A stretch of 64,000 nucleotides of DNA from an uncultured Acidobacteriota bacterium (GTDB taxonomy: Bacteria > Acidobacteriota > CAIWXX01). The DNA lies in the NCBI GenBank assembly GCA_903916735.1, contig CAIWXX010000120.1, positions 1 through 64,000 on the forward strand, given 5' to 3'. Below, one piece after another: positions 55,183-64,000 of this stretch. How positions within the stretch are numbered: the first letter of the stretch is position 1; each line of letters opens with the position of its first letter. Below the pieces are notes generated by a model. That model did not search any database. It saw only the letters and a program-made list of their open reading frames with translations, and was not told the origin of the DNA. Made by a program: the position numbers and the translations under genes.

Positions 55183-55480
55183 AAGCGGTCCGGAGATCGT
55201 CGAATCCAAGATAGGCCGCGATTTCAGTCTTTTCGGAGATACATCGACAAGCTGAGTCGGGCCGGTTGCCTAGGGAAAGCCGACGTGTTGAATGGCGATT
55301 AAATCGCCTGGGATCATACACCGCTCATCGTAGGAAACTTCTGACGAACACCGAAACCCCGTTTCAGATCTGCGTTCATCCTTAATTTCAAAGCCATTTC
55401 CGCTCATGGCAATGTTGTTCTGTTCTCCAGACGGAATAACACTTTGAAATTAATCGGCATCTGGTTCAAAATACCACCCT
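55183..55480. other. Divergent gap between mraZ and the YchF gene
   Basis: This stretch of 300 bp shows no frame with coding character and no clear hairpin. No SD precedes the next gene's ATG. Confidence 0.4.
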
Positions 55481-56560
55481 ATGAAATTTACACTATTCGG
55501 CCTCCCCAAAACAGGTAAGACGACGCTCTTCAATCTGCTGACCAAATCCAGCCTCGAGACAGGCAAATTCGCAGGAACCGAAAAAACGGCGCATATCGGC
55601 CGGTGCTTTGTCGAGGACAGGCGAGTGAAGGCGTTGAGCAACATTTTTTCTCCAAAGAAAACCACATTTGCGAACATCGATTTTTCAGATCTGGGTGGAT
55701 TGGCCTTCGGCGAAGTCAAAGAGACAGAGCTTCTGCCGCACCTTCGCAACTCGGATGGGCTGGCACATGTTGTGCGCGCTTTCGAGGACGACGAAATGCA
55801 GCATCCAGGCGGGATCAATCCGGTTCGGGACATCGAGAGAATGGAAGAGGAACTGATCCTCGCCGATCTGCTTGTTGTCGAAAGCCGCCTGGAAAGACTC
55901 GCGAAGGATTTGAAAAAGATGAAACGGCCGGACCTCGCAAAGGAAGAGCTGCTGCTTCATCGATGCCGGGAAATCCTTTCCTCTGGATCGCCGCTCCGCG
56001 ACGTCGCTTTCTCCGAAGACGAGCAGCGGATCATACGCGGATTCATGTTCCTCAGCCGGAAGCCCCTGTTGGCTGTCGTGAACTTGGGTGAATCCGACAC
56101 GGCGCGATTGCACATGCCGGATGTTTTTCGTCCCGAGCGATTGGGGAATTCTACGAATGTAGTAATTTCTACCGTCTCCGCGGTGATCGAAGAGGAGATC
56201 GGGAGGCTCTCCGAGGCCGAAGCCGCCGACTACCTGAAGGCCTACGGCCTTCAGGAAACCGCTCTCACACGCCTCATCCGCGACAGCTACAGGCTCTTGG
56301 GGCTCATCTCCTTTTTCACAGTCGGAGAAGACGAAGTGCGCGCATGGACGATTCCGGCAAACGCGACCGCCAAGGCCGCAGCCGGCGCCGTGCACTCGGA
56401 TTTCGAAAAAGCCTTCATCCGAGCCGAGGTCGTCACCTACGACGACTTCATGAAAGAAGGTTCTCTCGCGGCCTGCCGGCAAAAAGGTACCTTGCGGCTC
56501 GAAGGCAAAGAGTACATCGTCAGGGACGGGGAGATTGTTCATTTCCGATCAGGATTGTGA
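55481..56560 (+). CDS. ychF: YchF/EngD-family GTP/ATP-binding protein
   Basis: The product is 359 aa. An OBG-type G domain starts with GLPKTGKTTLFNLL (P-loop) and has FSDLGGLAFGE in place of the usual DxAGL switch II; an inserted coiled-coil region spans about 125-175; LLAVVNLGES stands for the NxxE motif of YchF. The C-terminal DUF933 domain is clear (LISFFTVGEDEVRAWTIPAN, then HSDFEKAFIRAEVVTYDDFM). YchF proteins bind ATP more than GTP and associate with ribosomes. Confidence 0.9.
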   Translation: MKFTLFGLPKTGKTTLFNLLTKSSLETGKFAGTEKTAHIGRCFVEDRRVKALSNIFSPKKTTFANIDFSDLGGLAFGEVKETELLPHLRNSDGLAHVVRAFEDDEMQHPGGINPVRDIERMEEELILADLLVVESRLERLAKDLKKMKRPDLAKEELLLHRCREILSSGSPLRDVAFSEDEQRIIRGFMFLSRKPLLAVVNLGESDTARLHMPDVFRPERLGNSTNVVISTVSAVIEEEIGRLSEAEAADYLKAYGLQETALTRLIRDSYRLLGLISFFTVGEDEVRAWTIPANATAKAAAGAVHSDFEKAFIRAEVVTYDDFMKEGSLAACRQKGTLRLEGKEYIVRDGEIVHFRSGL

Positions 56561-56767
56561 GCGTTTCGCACAGGGACGGCCAGCATTCCTCCCGGATCAT
56601 CTTGAAATCGTCGACGTAGTTCTCGCGGCTGATTTGGCTTATAATGCCGTCACATGGCCGTATCGCAAGAAATGTCAAGATCGATGAGTGACATCACGAC
56701 GGAAGGATATTAAGATCGAAGGCATCTCATCGTTTCCAGAACAGAAGGAACGACGGAGGGATCGCGC

Positions 56768-57757
56768 ATGAGCATTTTGGTAATCGGTGATCAGCCGGAA
56801 CTGATGAAGCAACTGGGTGAACTCCGCGAGACCATCGGTCAAGCGGATGTGTTCACAACGACCTCACTCAACGCGACACTCGAGCAGTTCGGTACAATCG
56901 AGGAGGAAGAAGCGGCCAGCCCACGCGGCGCGGTCGAAATCATCATCATCGATCACAAGCTCGATACGATGAGTATCGGCGATGCCTGTCGGGGCCTCAT
57001 CAATGTGGCTCCCGACATCCCGATTCTTCTCGTGACGGACCCCACCAGATCACAAATGATCGAGGAGGCGCTCCTGGCCGGAGCCGCAGATTTTATATCA
57101 CGGCCGATTCGCGTCATGGATCTCCGCGCACGCGTTCATTGCGCCCTGCGACTGAAGCGGGAAATCGACACACGAAAGGAACGGGATGAGGAGCTCGCCG
57201 AAGCCAACCGCCGTCTTCATAACGTCAGCCAGGCGCTCCATCGTATTTCTTCGCTCGATCATGTCACCGAAGTCGCCAACCGCGATCATCTGGAAATGGA
57301 ACTGCTCAGGGAGTGGCGGCGAGTCACGCGGAGCAAACTGCCGTTGTCACTCATCATGGCAGACCTCGATTTTTTCAAGGTCTTCAACGATTCCTATGGG
57401 CATGAAGCCGGAGATGATTGTCTCAAGAGGGTGGCCGCAGCGCTCTCGCAAGCGGTCAACCGTGCCGGCGATATCGTCGGTCGCTATGGCGGAGAAGAAT
57501 TTCTGATCATCCTGCCGGAGACACCGCTGTCCGGTGCTGCTGGAATGGCCGAGACATTGCGTGCGGCTATCGAAAGCATCGGCATCGTCCATGCGTTTTC
57601 GGCAATCAATGACCGAATCACGATCAGCCTGGGTGTCGCCTCGCAAGTCCCGACACGCGAAGGCAAGCCGCTGTCGCTGGTACATTCAGCTGAACGTGCC
57701 CTCTACCGCGCCAAGCATGATGGCCGCAACAGAGTGCGCGTGGCGGATATGCCGTAA
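56768..57757 (+). CDS. Receiver-like domain with GGDEF diguanylate cyclase
   Basis: The product is 329 aa. An N-terminal receiver-like domain (ILVIGDQPELMKQLGELR, VEIIIIDHKLDTMSIGDACR, PILLVTDPTRSQMIEEALLA) leads through a coiled coil (about 140-165) to a GGDEF domain. The active site is GGEEF at 241-245 and the inhibitory I-site RAGD at 232-235, five residues before it, so c-di-GMP synthesis with product inhibition is predicted. The acidic pocket of the receiver is not fully canonical, so phosphorylation is uncertain. c-di-GMP could act on the type IV pili encoded nearby. SD GGAGGGATCGCGC precedes the ATG. Repeat copy C begins at its stop codon. Confidence 0.92.
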   Translation: MSILVIGDQPELMKQLGELRETIGQADVFTTTSLNATLEQFGTIEEEEAASPRGAVEIIIIDHKLDTMSIGDACRGLINVAPDIPILLVTDPTRSQMIEEALLAGAADFISRPIRVMDLRARVHCALRLKREIDTRKERDEELAEANRRLHNVSQALHRISSLDHVTEVANRDHLEMELLREWRRVTRSKLPLSLIMADLDFFKVFNDSYGHEAGDDCLKRVAAALSQAVNRAGDIVGRYGGEEFLIILPETPLSGAAGMAETLRAAIESIGIVHAFSAINDRITISLGVASQVPTREGKPLSLVHSAERALYRAKHDGRNRVRVADMP

Positions 57758-57985
57758 CACGGCATAGCCGCAACCAAACAAGATGGCTTCAACAACCATC
57801 GCACCCGAACCTCTCAGGAATGCAGGAAGAGAGGAAAGCAGGAACGGATTTTAATATCGAGCAGCGGTGGTTTCATAAGTCATTCCTGCATTCCTTTCTT
57901 CCTGGCTTCCTGAGAGGAATTCGCGATCCCGCCCTATCACAACTTTTGCCATTTTGTGCACAGATTTCGCCGATCAGATCCCAAG
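57754..57985 (-). repeat. Dispersed repeat copy C, full length
   Basis: On the minus strand this matches copy A from end to end, including CTGTGCACAA, the two arms (CTCTCAGGAAGCCAGG ... CCTGCATTCCTGAGAG) and the far edge CAACCAAACAAGATGGC read on the plus strand. The short frame of copy A is cut by a TAA after 33 codons here. The edge overlaps the stop codon of the diguanylate cyclase gene. Confidence 0.8.
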
Positions 57986-58067
57986 ATTATTTTGATTGCC
58001 GTTTTCACCTCTCACCAATGCAAAACATGTTGATCATCATGGAGACAATCGGAATCTGAGCGCAGCC

Positions 58068-58340
58068 TCACGCCGTTTCAAGCAGTTTTTCAAACACGTT
58101 GATTCGTTCCTGGACCTCGGCCTTTTGCATCTCCAGCCGCTCAACTTTTTTCACTCTCCCTTTTGCCTCTTCCTGAGCAATACTCTGTCCGATCCGATCC
58201 AGGTTTCCATAGAAAAGGGCTTGTGCGATCCCCCATTCCTTGAGGGCTTGTGATTTTTTCTTTATCGCCTTGAGAGCCTCGCCGAGACTGAAGCCGGGAC
58301 CGTGTACAGGTCGACCGAATGAAAATGACCGAGACCGCAT
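58068..58340 (-). CDS. Small helical protein of unknown function
   Basis: The product is 90 aa from the ATG at 58340, which begins 16 nt after the end of the cysteine synthase gene and has GAGG 3 nt upstream; a longer frame overlapping that gene is less likely. After an aromatic/Gly N-terminus (RSFSFGRPVHGPGFSLGEAL) it is highly charged and helical (AIKKKSQALKEWGIAQALFY ... KVERLEMQKAEVQERINVFE), probably a coiled coil. No family is recognised. Being co-transcribed with the PLP enzyme is the only hint to its role. Confidence 0.5.
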   Translation of the reverse strand: MRSRSFSFGRPVHGPGFSLGEALKAIKKKSQALKEWGIAQALFYGNLDRIGQSIAQEEAKGRVKKVERLEMQKAEVQERINVFEKLLETA

Positions 58341-58356
58341 CGGCCTCAGCAGCTCC

Positions 58357-59337
58357 TCAGATGAAGCCTTTTTCCTGCATCCATTCGTCATTGAAAATAG
58401 TGCTCAAGTACCGCGACGCACTATCTGGAAAGACGGTGACGATGCGGGCCGGCGTTGGCAGCGATCGCGCGAGTTTCAGAGCGCCCCAGATAGCGGCTCC
58501 ACTCGAGCCACCCACCAAAATTCCTTCCCTCTTGGCCAGCTCGCGAGCGAAATGGAATGCTTCCTTGTCGGTGACCTGATAGATATCGTCAATCACCGAG
58601 AAGTCGAGGGTTTTGATGATGAATTCATCGCCTAGCCCTTCGAGAAGGTAGGGGCCGGACTCGATGACTTTGCCGCTGCGAAAATATTCATAGAAAACCG
58701 ACCCGACCGGGTCGACAGCGATCACCTTGATTTTGGGATCTTGTTCCTTGAGATAGTGAGCTGTACCGCCGAGAGTACCGCCTGTTCCGATTCCTGCCAG
58801 GAAGTAATCAATTTTCCCATCCATCTGTTGCCAGATCTCAGGGCCGGTCGTCAGGTAGTGAGCTTCGTTGTTTTCGCGATTGCCGTGCTGGTCGGGGAAG
58901 TAACAGTTTGGCGTTTCCTTGGCCATCCGTGGCGTGATGTTGTTGTAGCTATCGGGCGATTCCGGAGGAAGCGAGCAGTCGACCATGTGGATCTCAACGC
59001 CGAGTGCTTTCAGCTGATCAAGCTTCTCCTTGCTGATTCGATCGCGCACGATCGCCTTCATTCGATATCCTTTTTGGATCGCGATCATGGCCATCCCCAT
59101 GGCGGTATTTCCAGAGGAGCTCTCGATGATCAGATCGCCCTTCTTGATTCGCCCATCCTTTTCGGCCTTTTCGATCATGTGCCGCGCAATCCGATCCTTG
59201 CTGCTGCCCATTGGATTCAGGAACTCGAGCTTTGCATAGATCCGGCTGCTGATGCCTTCGGTGATCTTGTTGAGCCGCACGAGAGGAGTATTGCCGATTA
59301 CATCCATCAGGGTTTCGAAACGTCTCAATCGAGCCAT
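58357..59337 (-). CDS. Cysteine synthase/cystathionine beta-synthase-like PLP enzyme
   Basis: The product is 326 aa, fold type II. The PLP lysine is K47 in NPMGSSKDRIARHMIEKA, the substrate loop is IESSSGNTAMGMAMI and the phosphate loop GIGTGGTLGGTAHYL. The stretch PYLLEGLGDEFIIKTLD resembles bacterial CBS-like enzymes more than CysK. There is no C-terminal CBS-domain pair. It makes either cysteine from O-acetylserine or cystathionine from serine and homocysteine; sequence alone does not decide. SD GAGGAG precedes the ATG. RidA, which clears aminoacrylate formed by such enzymes, is encoded elsewhere in the window. Confidence 0.88.
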   Translation of the reverse strand: MARLRRFETLMDVIGNTPLVRLNKITEGISSRIYAKLEFLNPMGSSKDRIARHMIEKAEKDGRIKKGDLIIESSSGNTAMGMAMIAIQKGYRMKAIVRDRISKEKLDQLKALGVEIHMVDCSLPPESPDSYNNITPRMAKETPNCYFPDQHGNRENNEAHYLTTGPEIWQQMDGKIDYFLAGIGTGGTLGGTAHYLKEQDPKIKVIAVDPVGSVFYEYFRSGKVIESGPYLLEGLGDEFIIKTLDFSVIDDIYQVTDKEAFHFARELAKREGILVGGSSGAAIWGALKLARSLPTPARIVTVFPDSASRYLSTIFNDEWMQEKGFI

Positions 59338-59607
59338 GACATACTCCTCAGAACAGGCGCGCGATTCTATCCCACTTCAGACAAAGGATAAAGCTCAGCG
59401 GCGGTGAAATTGAAATGATGGATCTCTTCTCACAACTCATAGGCAGCGCGGCCGGCACTCTTCAACTCCCCGCATTGATGCCCATCTCATGCGTTTCGAA
59501 AATGAACAACAATCTCGTCCGGAGCGGGGCAGCGACGGATATGATCATGGCAGCGCCACATCAGAAAACGCCCGGGAAACCGGTGCCAATCGCCCAACGC
59601 CGTCGGC

Positions 59608-60648
59608 TTACTGCTCGCAGGCCGCCGTCTGGCAGCCGCACCCATCTCCGTTGCGAGAGATGACACGCTGGCGGATATTATCTTTCAGGAGTGTCATGAA
59701 TGACGCATCCAGATATGCGCGAATCGAAACATAGCATCCGCCGCACGTGTTCGTCGCCACGAATTTCGACATGATTTCCTTTTGCGAAGCATAGGTGGGA
59801 TCGAACATGGAGCACGGGCGGAATCCTCCATCCGGATTGACCACCATGAACCGACGGCCGGCCTGACAACCGGGGATATCTCCTTTTTCGAAGAAATCGA
59901 CGGTGCCGGTTAGAGTCCATGTCGAATTGGCGATTCGACCGTTTTTCTCTTTGAGCTCGACTAGCTCAGCGATTGTTTGACGGAGGAGCTCGATATCCTC
60001 CGGTGAATTGATGTAATGTTCCATCTTGCCGGTGCGAAGTGGAGTATAAGCGCTGTAGGAGATCGATACACCCCATTCTTTAGCCCGTTCATAGTTGGCT
60101 CGCAGCACCCGCAGGTTGCTCTGCGTGATCGCCGTATTCATGACGATATCGTTATACCCGTGGCGTGCCAGCTTCGGGATCAGATCAGAAAGATGAGCAT
60201 AGAGGCCGGGTGCATTCCGGAAAGCATCATGGCGCTCATCTGGGAAGTCCAACGATATGGAAAACTGGTCGACCCCAAGCGAACGCAGTTTGAGATATTT
60301 CTCCTCAGTCAACAGATGTGCATTTGATACAAGAATCAGATATGGCAGCCCGCTTGGCTCCTTGACAGCCTTCACGATCTCTTCGATCTCTTTCCGCAAC
60401 AGCGGCTCCCCGCCCGAGAGTTGCACGGCCATGGGTTTCAGTTGACGGCTGAGACGCCGGTAATCAGGCGGCTGAAGCAGTCCCTTGGGTTCTGGTTTGA
60501 TGCCCCCCTTATCGCAATGGATGCAATCCGCTGTACAGGAGTGAGTCAACTCAAAGGAAACCACTAACGGCCGGCTCGTGGCGAAACTCCAAGTTCCCCG
60601 CGTGATCATCCGAACAGCCTTGCCTACTGGTATTGATTTCACGACCAA
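59608..60648 (-). CDS. Radical SAM protein with C-terminal cysteine-rich (SPASM-like) region
   Basis: The product is 346 aa. The radical SAM cluster is CTADCIHC (C38, C42, C45), followed by the GGEP motif (VQLSGGEPLLRKEIEEI) and VDQFSISLDFPDERHD. C-terminal cysteines (DIPGCQAGRRF, FRPCSMFDP, NTCGGCYVS, DGCGCQTAACEQ) suggest one or two auxiliary Fe-S clusters. No short precursor peptide gene is evident beside it, so a RiPP role is unproven. The N-terminal GKAVRMITRGTWSFATSRPL resembles membrane-lipid or cofactor radical SAM proteins; the substrate is unknown. Confidence 0.85.
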   Translation of the reverse strand: MVVKSIPVGKAVRMITRGTWSFATSRPLVVSFELTHSCTADCIHCDKGGIKPEPKGLLQPPDYRRLSRQLKPMAVQLSGGEPLLRKEIEEIVKAVKEPSGLPYLILVSNAHLLTEEKYLKLRSLGVDQFSISLDFPDERHDAFRNAPGLYAHLSDLIPKLARHGYNDIVMNTAITQSNLRVLRANYERAKEWGVSISYSAYTPLRTGKMEHYINSPEDIELLRQTIAELVELKEKNGRIANSTWTLTGTVDFFEKGDIPGCQAGRRFMVVNPDGGFRPCSMFDPTYASQKEIMSKFVATNTCGGCYVSIRAYLDASFMTLLKDNIRQRVISRNGDGCGCQTAACEQ

Positions 60649-61337
60649 CTCCTTAAAATCAAAAAATTCTCATTCAAGAAAATGGAGGCGGGATCAGCCA
60701 GGCTCTTCAAAGAATTACGCCGAACATGTCCCCGGTATCTCAGAGGGATACTTTCCCCATATATCACTATCATAACCTCCAAGTGTAGTGCCGATTGCAA
60801 GGGCTTGTCAAGAAAACGCGGGCGGGCTTCTCACGCCATGGCGCCGAAAGCGAGCCTGAGATTCCCGACCTCAAACAAAAACAGCGGCGACGGGAAACCG
60901 AGGTGCGTAGGAACCTGCCCATTTCGGCTCCTCCGCGGCAACCAGCCATTCACACAACAGGATGAGCAATATCCAGGACGAATTTATCAGATGATGCGGG
61001 ATCGGGGACTGACCGAAGGGCAGTACGGCGACGCTCGTCCATCGCTCCCCCTCACCAATAAGATTGGGGCATGGTGGTCTTCAAAGCATCCTGTTGTGGC
61101 CCGACTCGACCGCCTCTCACCCGACGTGAACTACAAACCTCGATTTGGGACCAGAAGCGCACTATGATTATCATGGTATCAAAAAGTGGAAAAATGATGA
61201 TATAGATATCCGGTTGAGATGCTCAAGATCAGCTTTCACAGGGAACGTGAACCGATCAAATCCCTGACTATGAGTGACGTGATCTCGCGTGCATCTTCAT
61301 CGCTGATAGGGAGACGAGCGCCAAGAGGAGTGGAAAG
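60649..61337. other. Long divergent gap, no supported gene
   Basis: These 690 bp lie between the radical SAM gene and a histidine kinase gene. A 161-codon plus frame (60682-61167) has mixed codon use; only its last third (after about 60960, RIYQMMRDRGLTEGQYGDAR) looks protein-like, so it may be a decayed gene end. Nothing else is recognised. Confidence 0.35.
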
Positions 61338-62480
61338 ATGAGTGATACGTTTTTTGCCCCCGCTGAGCGATCGACGACCGAGGAGTTGCGCATCGCTCGC
61401 CTGCAGATCCAGAACGACCGATTCCTGATGACATTGCTGGAGTCCTTGCCGACCCTGATCATGGTTCTCAATCGCGAGAGACAGGTTCTGGCGGCTAACA
61501 CCCGAGTGCTCGATCTCATCCATGCCGATCATCTGGAGCAATTTCTCGGGATGCGGCCGGGCGAATTGATCGGATGCGTTCACTGCACGGAAGGGCCGGG
61601 AGGTTGTGGGACGAGCCGGCATTGCCAGGCTTGTGGCGCCGTTCTCGCCATCTTGGAAAGCCATGTGACAGAGCATCAAGCGGTGCGTGAATGCCGGTTC
61701 CTATCCGAAACCGAAGGTGCTCTTGACCTGGAAGTTGTCGCGACTCCTGTCACGGTCGGCGATCTGCCGCTCACAATCTGCGCGTTCCGCGATATCAGCT
61801 CCGAAAAGCGTCGTGATGTTCTGCAGAGGGTCTTTTTCCACGATGTCATTAACACGGCCGGCGGAATTTACGGCCTCGCCACGCTCCTTCTCGACAGCTC
61901 CGGCGTCGAGCCCGAAACCGAGGTGGAATATAAACAGATGATGCTGCGGATGTCACAGATGCTTGTCGAGGAAATCAAGCATCAACGCGAGCTTCTGGCT
62001 GCGGAGAAGGGCGAGCTGGAAGTCGAACCGACGGTGTTCCAGGTTTCCGATTTCATGCAATCGATGATGGAACTCTACGCGAATCACCCGGTGGCGAAAG
62101 ATCGAAAGCTGCTCCTAGGGGCAATCTCCCGGGATCAAATAGCGACCGACAGAGTGATCCTCTCTCGCATTATCGGGAACATGATCAAGAATGCTCTGGA
62201 GGCCGTACCGGCAGGTGGGGTCGTGACCATCTTCAATGAATCCGCCGACCACTCTATCAGCTTTGCCGTTCATAACCCCGGTGTCATACCGGAGAATATT
62301 CAATTGCAGATTTTCCAGCGATCTTTCAGTACAAAATCAGTGCAAGGGCGAGGGATCGGCACTTACAGCATCAAGCTCTTTGGAGAGAAGTACTTAAAGG
62401 GCAAGGTCTCCTTCATCAGCAGCGATCCTGTGGGGACAATTTTCCGTATTACTCTTCCGAAGCCGGAACAGGGAGAATAA
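61338..62480 (+). CDS. Histidine kinase with a five-cysteine PAS domain
   Basis: The product is 380 aa. The PAS domain (about 25-155, LPTLIMVLNRERQVLAANT) contains an insert GCVHCTEGPGGCGTSRHC followed by QACGAV, with cysteines at 80, 83, 90, 96 and 99, which could bind a metal, Fe-S cluster or haem. The phosphoacceptor is H168 in VFFHDVINTAGGIYGLA, of the HDxxN type, and the ATPase domain has GNMIKNALEAVPAGG and GRGIGTYSIKLFGEKY. No transmembrane helix is visible, so it is a cytoplasmic, possibly redox, sensor. SD GAGG/GGAAAG precedes the ATG. No response regulator is adjacent. Confidence 0.85.
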   Translation: MSDTFFAPAERSTTEELRIARLQIQNDRFLMTLLESLPTLIMVLNRERQVLAANTRVLDLIHADHLEQFLGMRPGELIGCVHCTEGPGGCGTSRHCQACGAVLAILESHVTEHQAVRECRFLSETEGALDLEVVATPVTVGDLPLTICAFRDISSEKRRDVLQRVFFHDVINTAGGIYGLATLLLDSSGVEPETEVEYKQMMLRMSQMLVEEIKHQRELLAAEKGELEVEPTVFQVSDFMQSMMELYANHPVAKDRKLLLGAISRDQIATDRVILSRIIGNMIKNALEAVPAGGVVTIFNESADHSISFAVHNPGVIPENIQLQIFQRSFSTKSVQGRGIGTYSIKLFGEKYLKGKVSFISSDPVGTIFRITLPKPEQGE

Positions 62481-62799
62481 ACCGGTATTGCTGGGTGAGT
62501 CTGCCAGTGAATGCTCCTGCCATGAAATCCATACTCAGAAGCAGGATTTCACATCGACAATCATCTCGAACGAGGTACGAACAAGATCCCCCGCAATCCC
62601 TCCGATCCAGCACTCAGGAGGATGACGGTCCGCTACAAAGCATGTGGTGCACGGGCATGGTGGACTCGGAGCGGTCGTGAACAGGGATGTCTACATGAGC
62701 AAAAAACCTTGCTTCCGGTTGAGGGAATCCTAAAATACCTTGGCGACATCCTTCCTCTGATGTATTGTTGAGGGGGTATTCGATTGGATTGAGGAGTCT
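62481..62799. other. Intergenic region upstream of ctpA
   Basis: This is a 319-bp gap with no supported gene. A minus-strand frame that crosses it (62614-63084) is antisense to the protease gene and is rejected. A GAGGAG SD lies 3 nt before the next ATG. Confidence 0.4.
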
Positions 62800-64000
62800 A
62801 TGAAGCAGCGAGCCACGTTTTTTATTGTTCTCATTCTTGTTCTCGGTTCGGCACTCGGCGGGATTTATGGAAGCCAAACGGATGGGCGAACAGGGAAATG
62901 GAGTCCTGGCCTGCAGAAAATCTCCGATCTGCTCGACACTGCCGAAAAATACTATGTCGGCAAAGTTGACAGCGAGGACGCCATCTACCTGTCCATCAAC
63001 GGGCTTCTCCGGCAGATGGATCCTCACAGCCAATTTCTGGATCAAGCTGCCTACGCCAACCTCACCGAGGAGCACGAAGGGCATTTCTATGGATTGGGCA
63101 TCACGATCCAGAAGATTGAAGACCGGCTAACGGTGATTTCGCCGATCGAGGGAACACCGGCGCACAGGATGGGGATACGAGCCGGGGATGTTATTGCCAA
63201 GATCGAAGGCGAGTCCACCAAGAACATAACGTCGGATGAAGCTGCCAAGAGGCTGCGCGGGCCGAAGGGCACAACCGTCCATATCTCCGTCGCCCGCCAG
63301 GGGATCGACGAGTTGATCGAATTTACAATCACCCGAGATGAAATCCCGCTGCTGTCGGTGCCTTATTCTTTCCTGTTAAAAAATAAAATAACGGGTTATA
63401 TCGGGGTCCGGAATTTTACTGAGACGACCGAAAAGGAACTGACGAAGGCTTTGCAGGAGCTGACTCAGCAAGGGATGACACATCTGATACTGGATCTTCG
63501 AGGCAACACCGGCGGCCTCCTCGACCAGGCCATCGCCGTCTCGGACCTTTTCCTCGCCAAAAGCAAGCTCATCGTTTACACGCGCGGGCGTGTCAAGGGC
63601 TCCAGCCAGGAGTACTATGCTTCCGAAGATGCCCAGTATGAATCATTGCCGGTCATCGTGCTTGTCAATCACGGCAGCGCGTCGGCTGCCGAGATTGTCG
63701 CCGGGGCCATCCAGGATCACGATCGCGGCCTCATCGTCGGCGAAACCACGTGGGGCAAAGGGTTAGTGCAATCTATCTTTCGTATGAGCCACAGCACGGC
63801 GCTGGCACTCACCACGGCCAAATACTACACGCCGAGCGGTCGTTGCATTCAACGCGACTATACCAAGTCTCTCGAGGACTATTACTTCCTCACAGATGAA
63901 GAGATCAAAAAGCTGCCACATGGAGAATCCCATAAAACATCGGCCGGGCGAACGGTTTATGGAGGAGGCGGAATCACGCCGGATGTCGAGCTCCATGCCG
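62800..64000 (+). CDS. C-terminal processing protease (S41 family), truncated by window end
   Basis: 400 codons are present and the frame runs off the window. A signal/anchor helix (FFIVLILVLGSALGGIYG) is followed by an N-terminal segment (LLRQMDPHSQFLDQAAYANL), a PDZ domain (about 85-160, VISPIEGTPAHRMGIRAGDV) and the protease core (LILDLRGNTGGLLDQAIAVS). Catalytic Ser295 lies in NHGSASAAEIVAGAIQDHDR and Lys320 in TTWGKGLVQSIF, 25 residues apart as in known CtpA enzymes. It trims or degrades proteins from their C-termini in the periplasm. Confidence 0.93.
   Translation, partial: MKQRATFFIVLILVLGSALGGIYGSQTDGRTGKWSPGLQKISDLLDTAEKYYVGKVDSEDAIYLSINGLLRQMDPHSQFLDQAAYANLTEEHEGHFYGLGITIQKIEDRLTVISPIEGTPAHRMGIRAGDVIAKIEGESTKNITSDEAAKRLRGPKGTTVHISVARQGIDELIEFTITRDEIPLLSVPYSFLLKNKITGYIGVRNFTETTEKELTKALQELTQQGMTHLILDLRGNTGGLLDQAIAVSDLFLAKSKLIVYTRGRVKGSSQEYYASEDAQYESLPVIVLVNHGSASAAEIVAGAIQDHDRGLIVGETTWGKGLVQSIFRMSHSTALALTTAKYYTPSGRCIQRDYTKSLEDYYFLTDEEIKKLPHGESHKTSAGRTVYGGGGITPDVELHA

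Noticed and set aside
60682-61167. 161-codon plus frame between the radical SAM and PAS-kinase genes
   Set aside because: First two thirds look non-coding; only the end is protein-like, so it is mentioned as possible decay and not called.
62614-63084. 156-codon minus frame over the start of the protease gene
   Set aside because: Antisense shadow of the S41 protease, which has clear PDZ and catalytic motifs.

Overview
The window is 64 kb of chromosome from what looks like a free-living, Gram-negative-type bacterium. The evidence is a complete division and cell-wall (dcw) cluster with a meso-DAP-type MurE, a type IV pilus cluster with its own PilS/PilR pair, two Tat-exported proteins, and large signalling proteins: a Ser/Thr kinase fused to TPRs, a beta-propeller sensor, and a zinc-ribbon-like 'LPIC..CKKIRDD' tail. 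This mix resembles Acidobacteriota or neighbouring deep lineages. That placement is inference, since no rRNA or tRNA gene was found to test it.

Layout. (1) 1-8.65 kb: a type I-C CRISPR-Cas locus. A short array (6 identical repeats, 5 spacers) and its leader lie downstream of cas5-cas8c-cas7-cas3-cas4-cas1-cas2, all on the minus strand. cas3 sits after cas7 instead of leading the operon. An internal Shine-Dalgarno and ATG near the 3' end of cas8c predict a separate Cas11 small subunit. (2) 9-22.5 kb, plus strand: a kinase-TPR membrane protein, a cluster of two Tat-signal DUF362 proteins around a small secreted protein, a HypE-like AIR-synthase-fold protein, a GAF-like protein, a lytic transglycosylase, D-Ala-D-Ala ligase and an ECF-type S component. 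(3) 22.7-30.4 kb, minus strand: pilB, pilT, pilC, pilS, pilR. (4) 30.7-38.6 kb: a propeller sensor without a kinase domain, panB-panC followed by a wrecked panD, a DUF115/MptE-like protein, ridA and a fragment of an MFS transporter gene. (5) 38.7-55.2 kb, minus strand: mraZ-rsmH-ftsL-ftsI-murE-murF-mraY-murD-ftsW-murG-murC-ftsQ-ftsA-ftsZ, preceded by a promoter, a 10-bp-periodic MraZ operator and a perfect CRP-type palindrome. (6) 55.4-64 kb: a YchF GTPase, a diguanylate cyclase, a cysteine synthase/CBS-like enzyme with a small downstream gene, a radical SAM protein, a PAS histidine kinase with a five-cysteine motif, and the start of a C-terminal processing protease.

A dispersed repeat of about 225 bp occurs three times (33.5, 38.6 and 57.8 kb). 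It holds a long imperfect inverted repeat and a short open frame, and two copies lie flush with the stop codons of host genes. Together with the panD pseudogene and the MFS fragment it marks the parts of the window with visible decay. The features most worth checking are the internal Cas11 start, the repeat family, the panD pseudogene, the two-layer regulation of the dcw operon and the cysteine-rich sensors.
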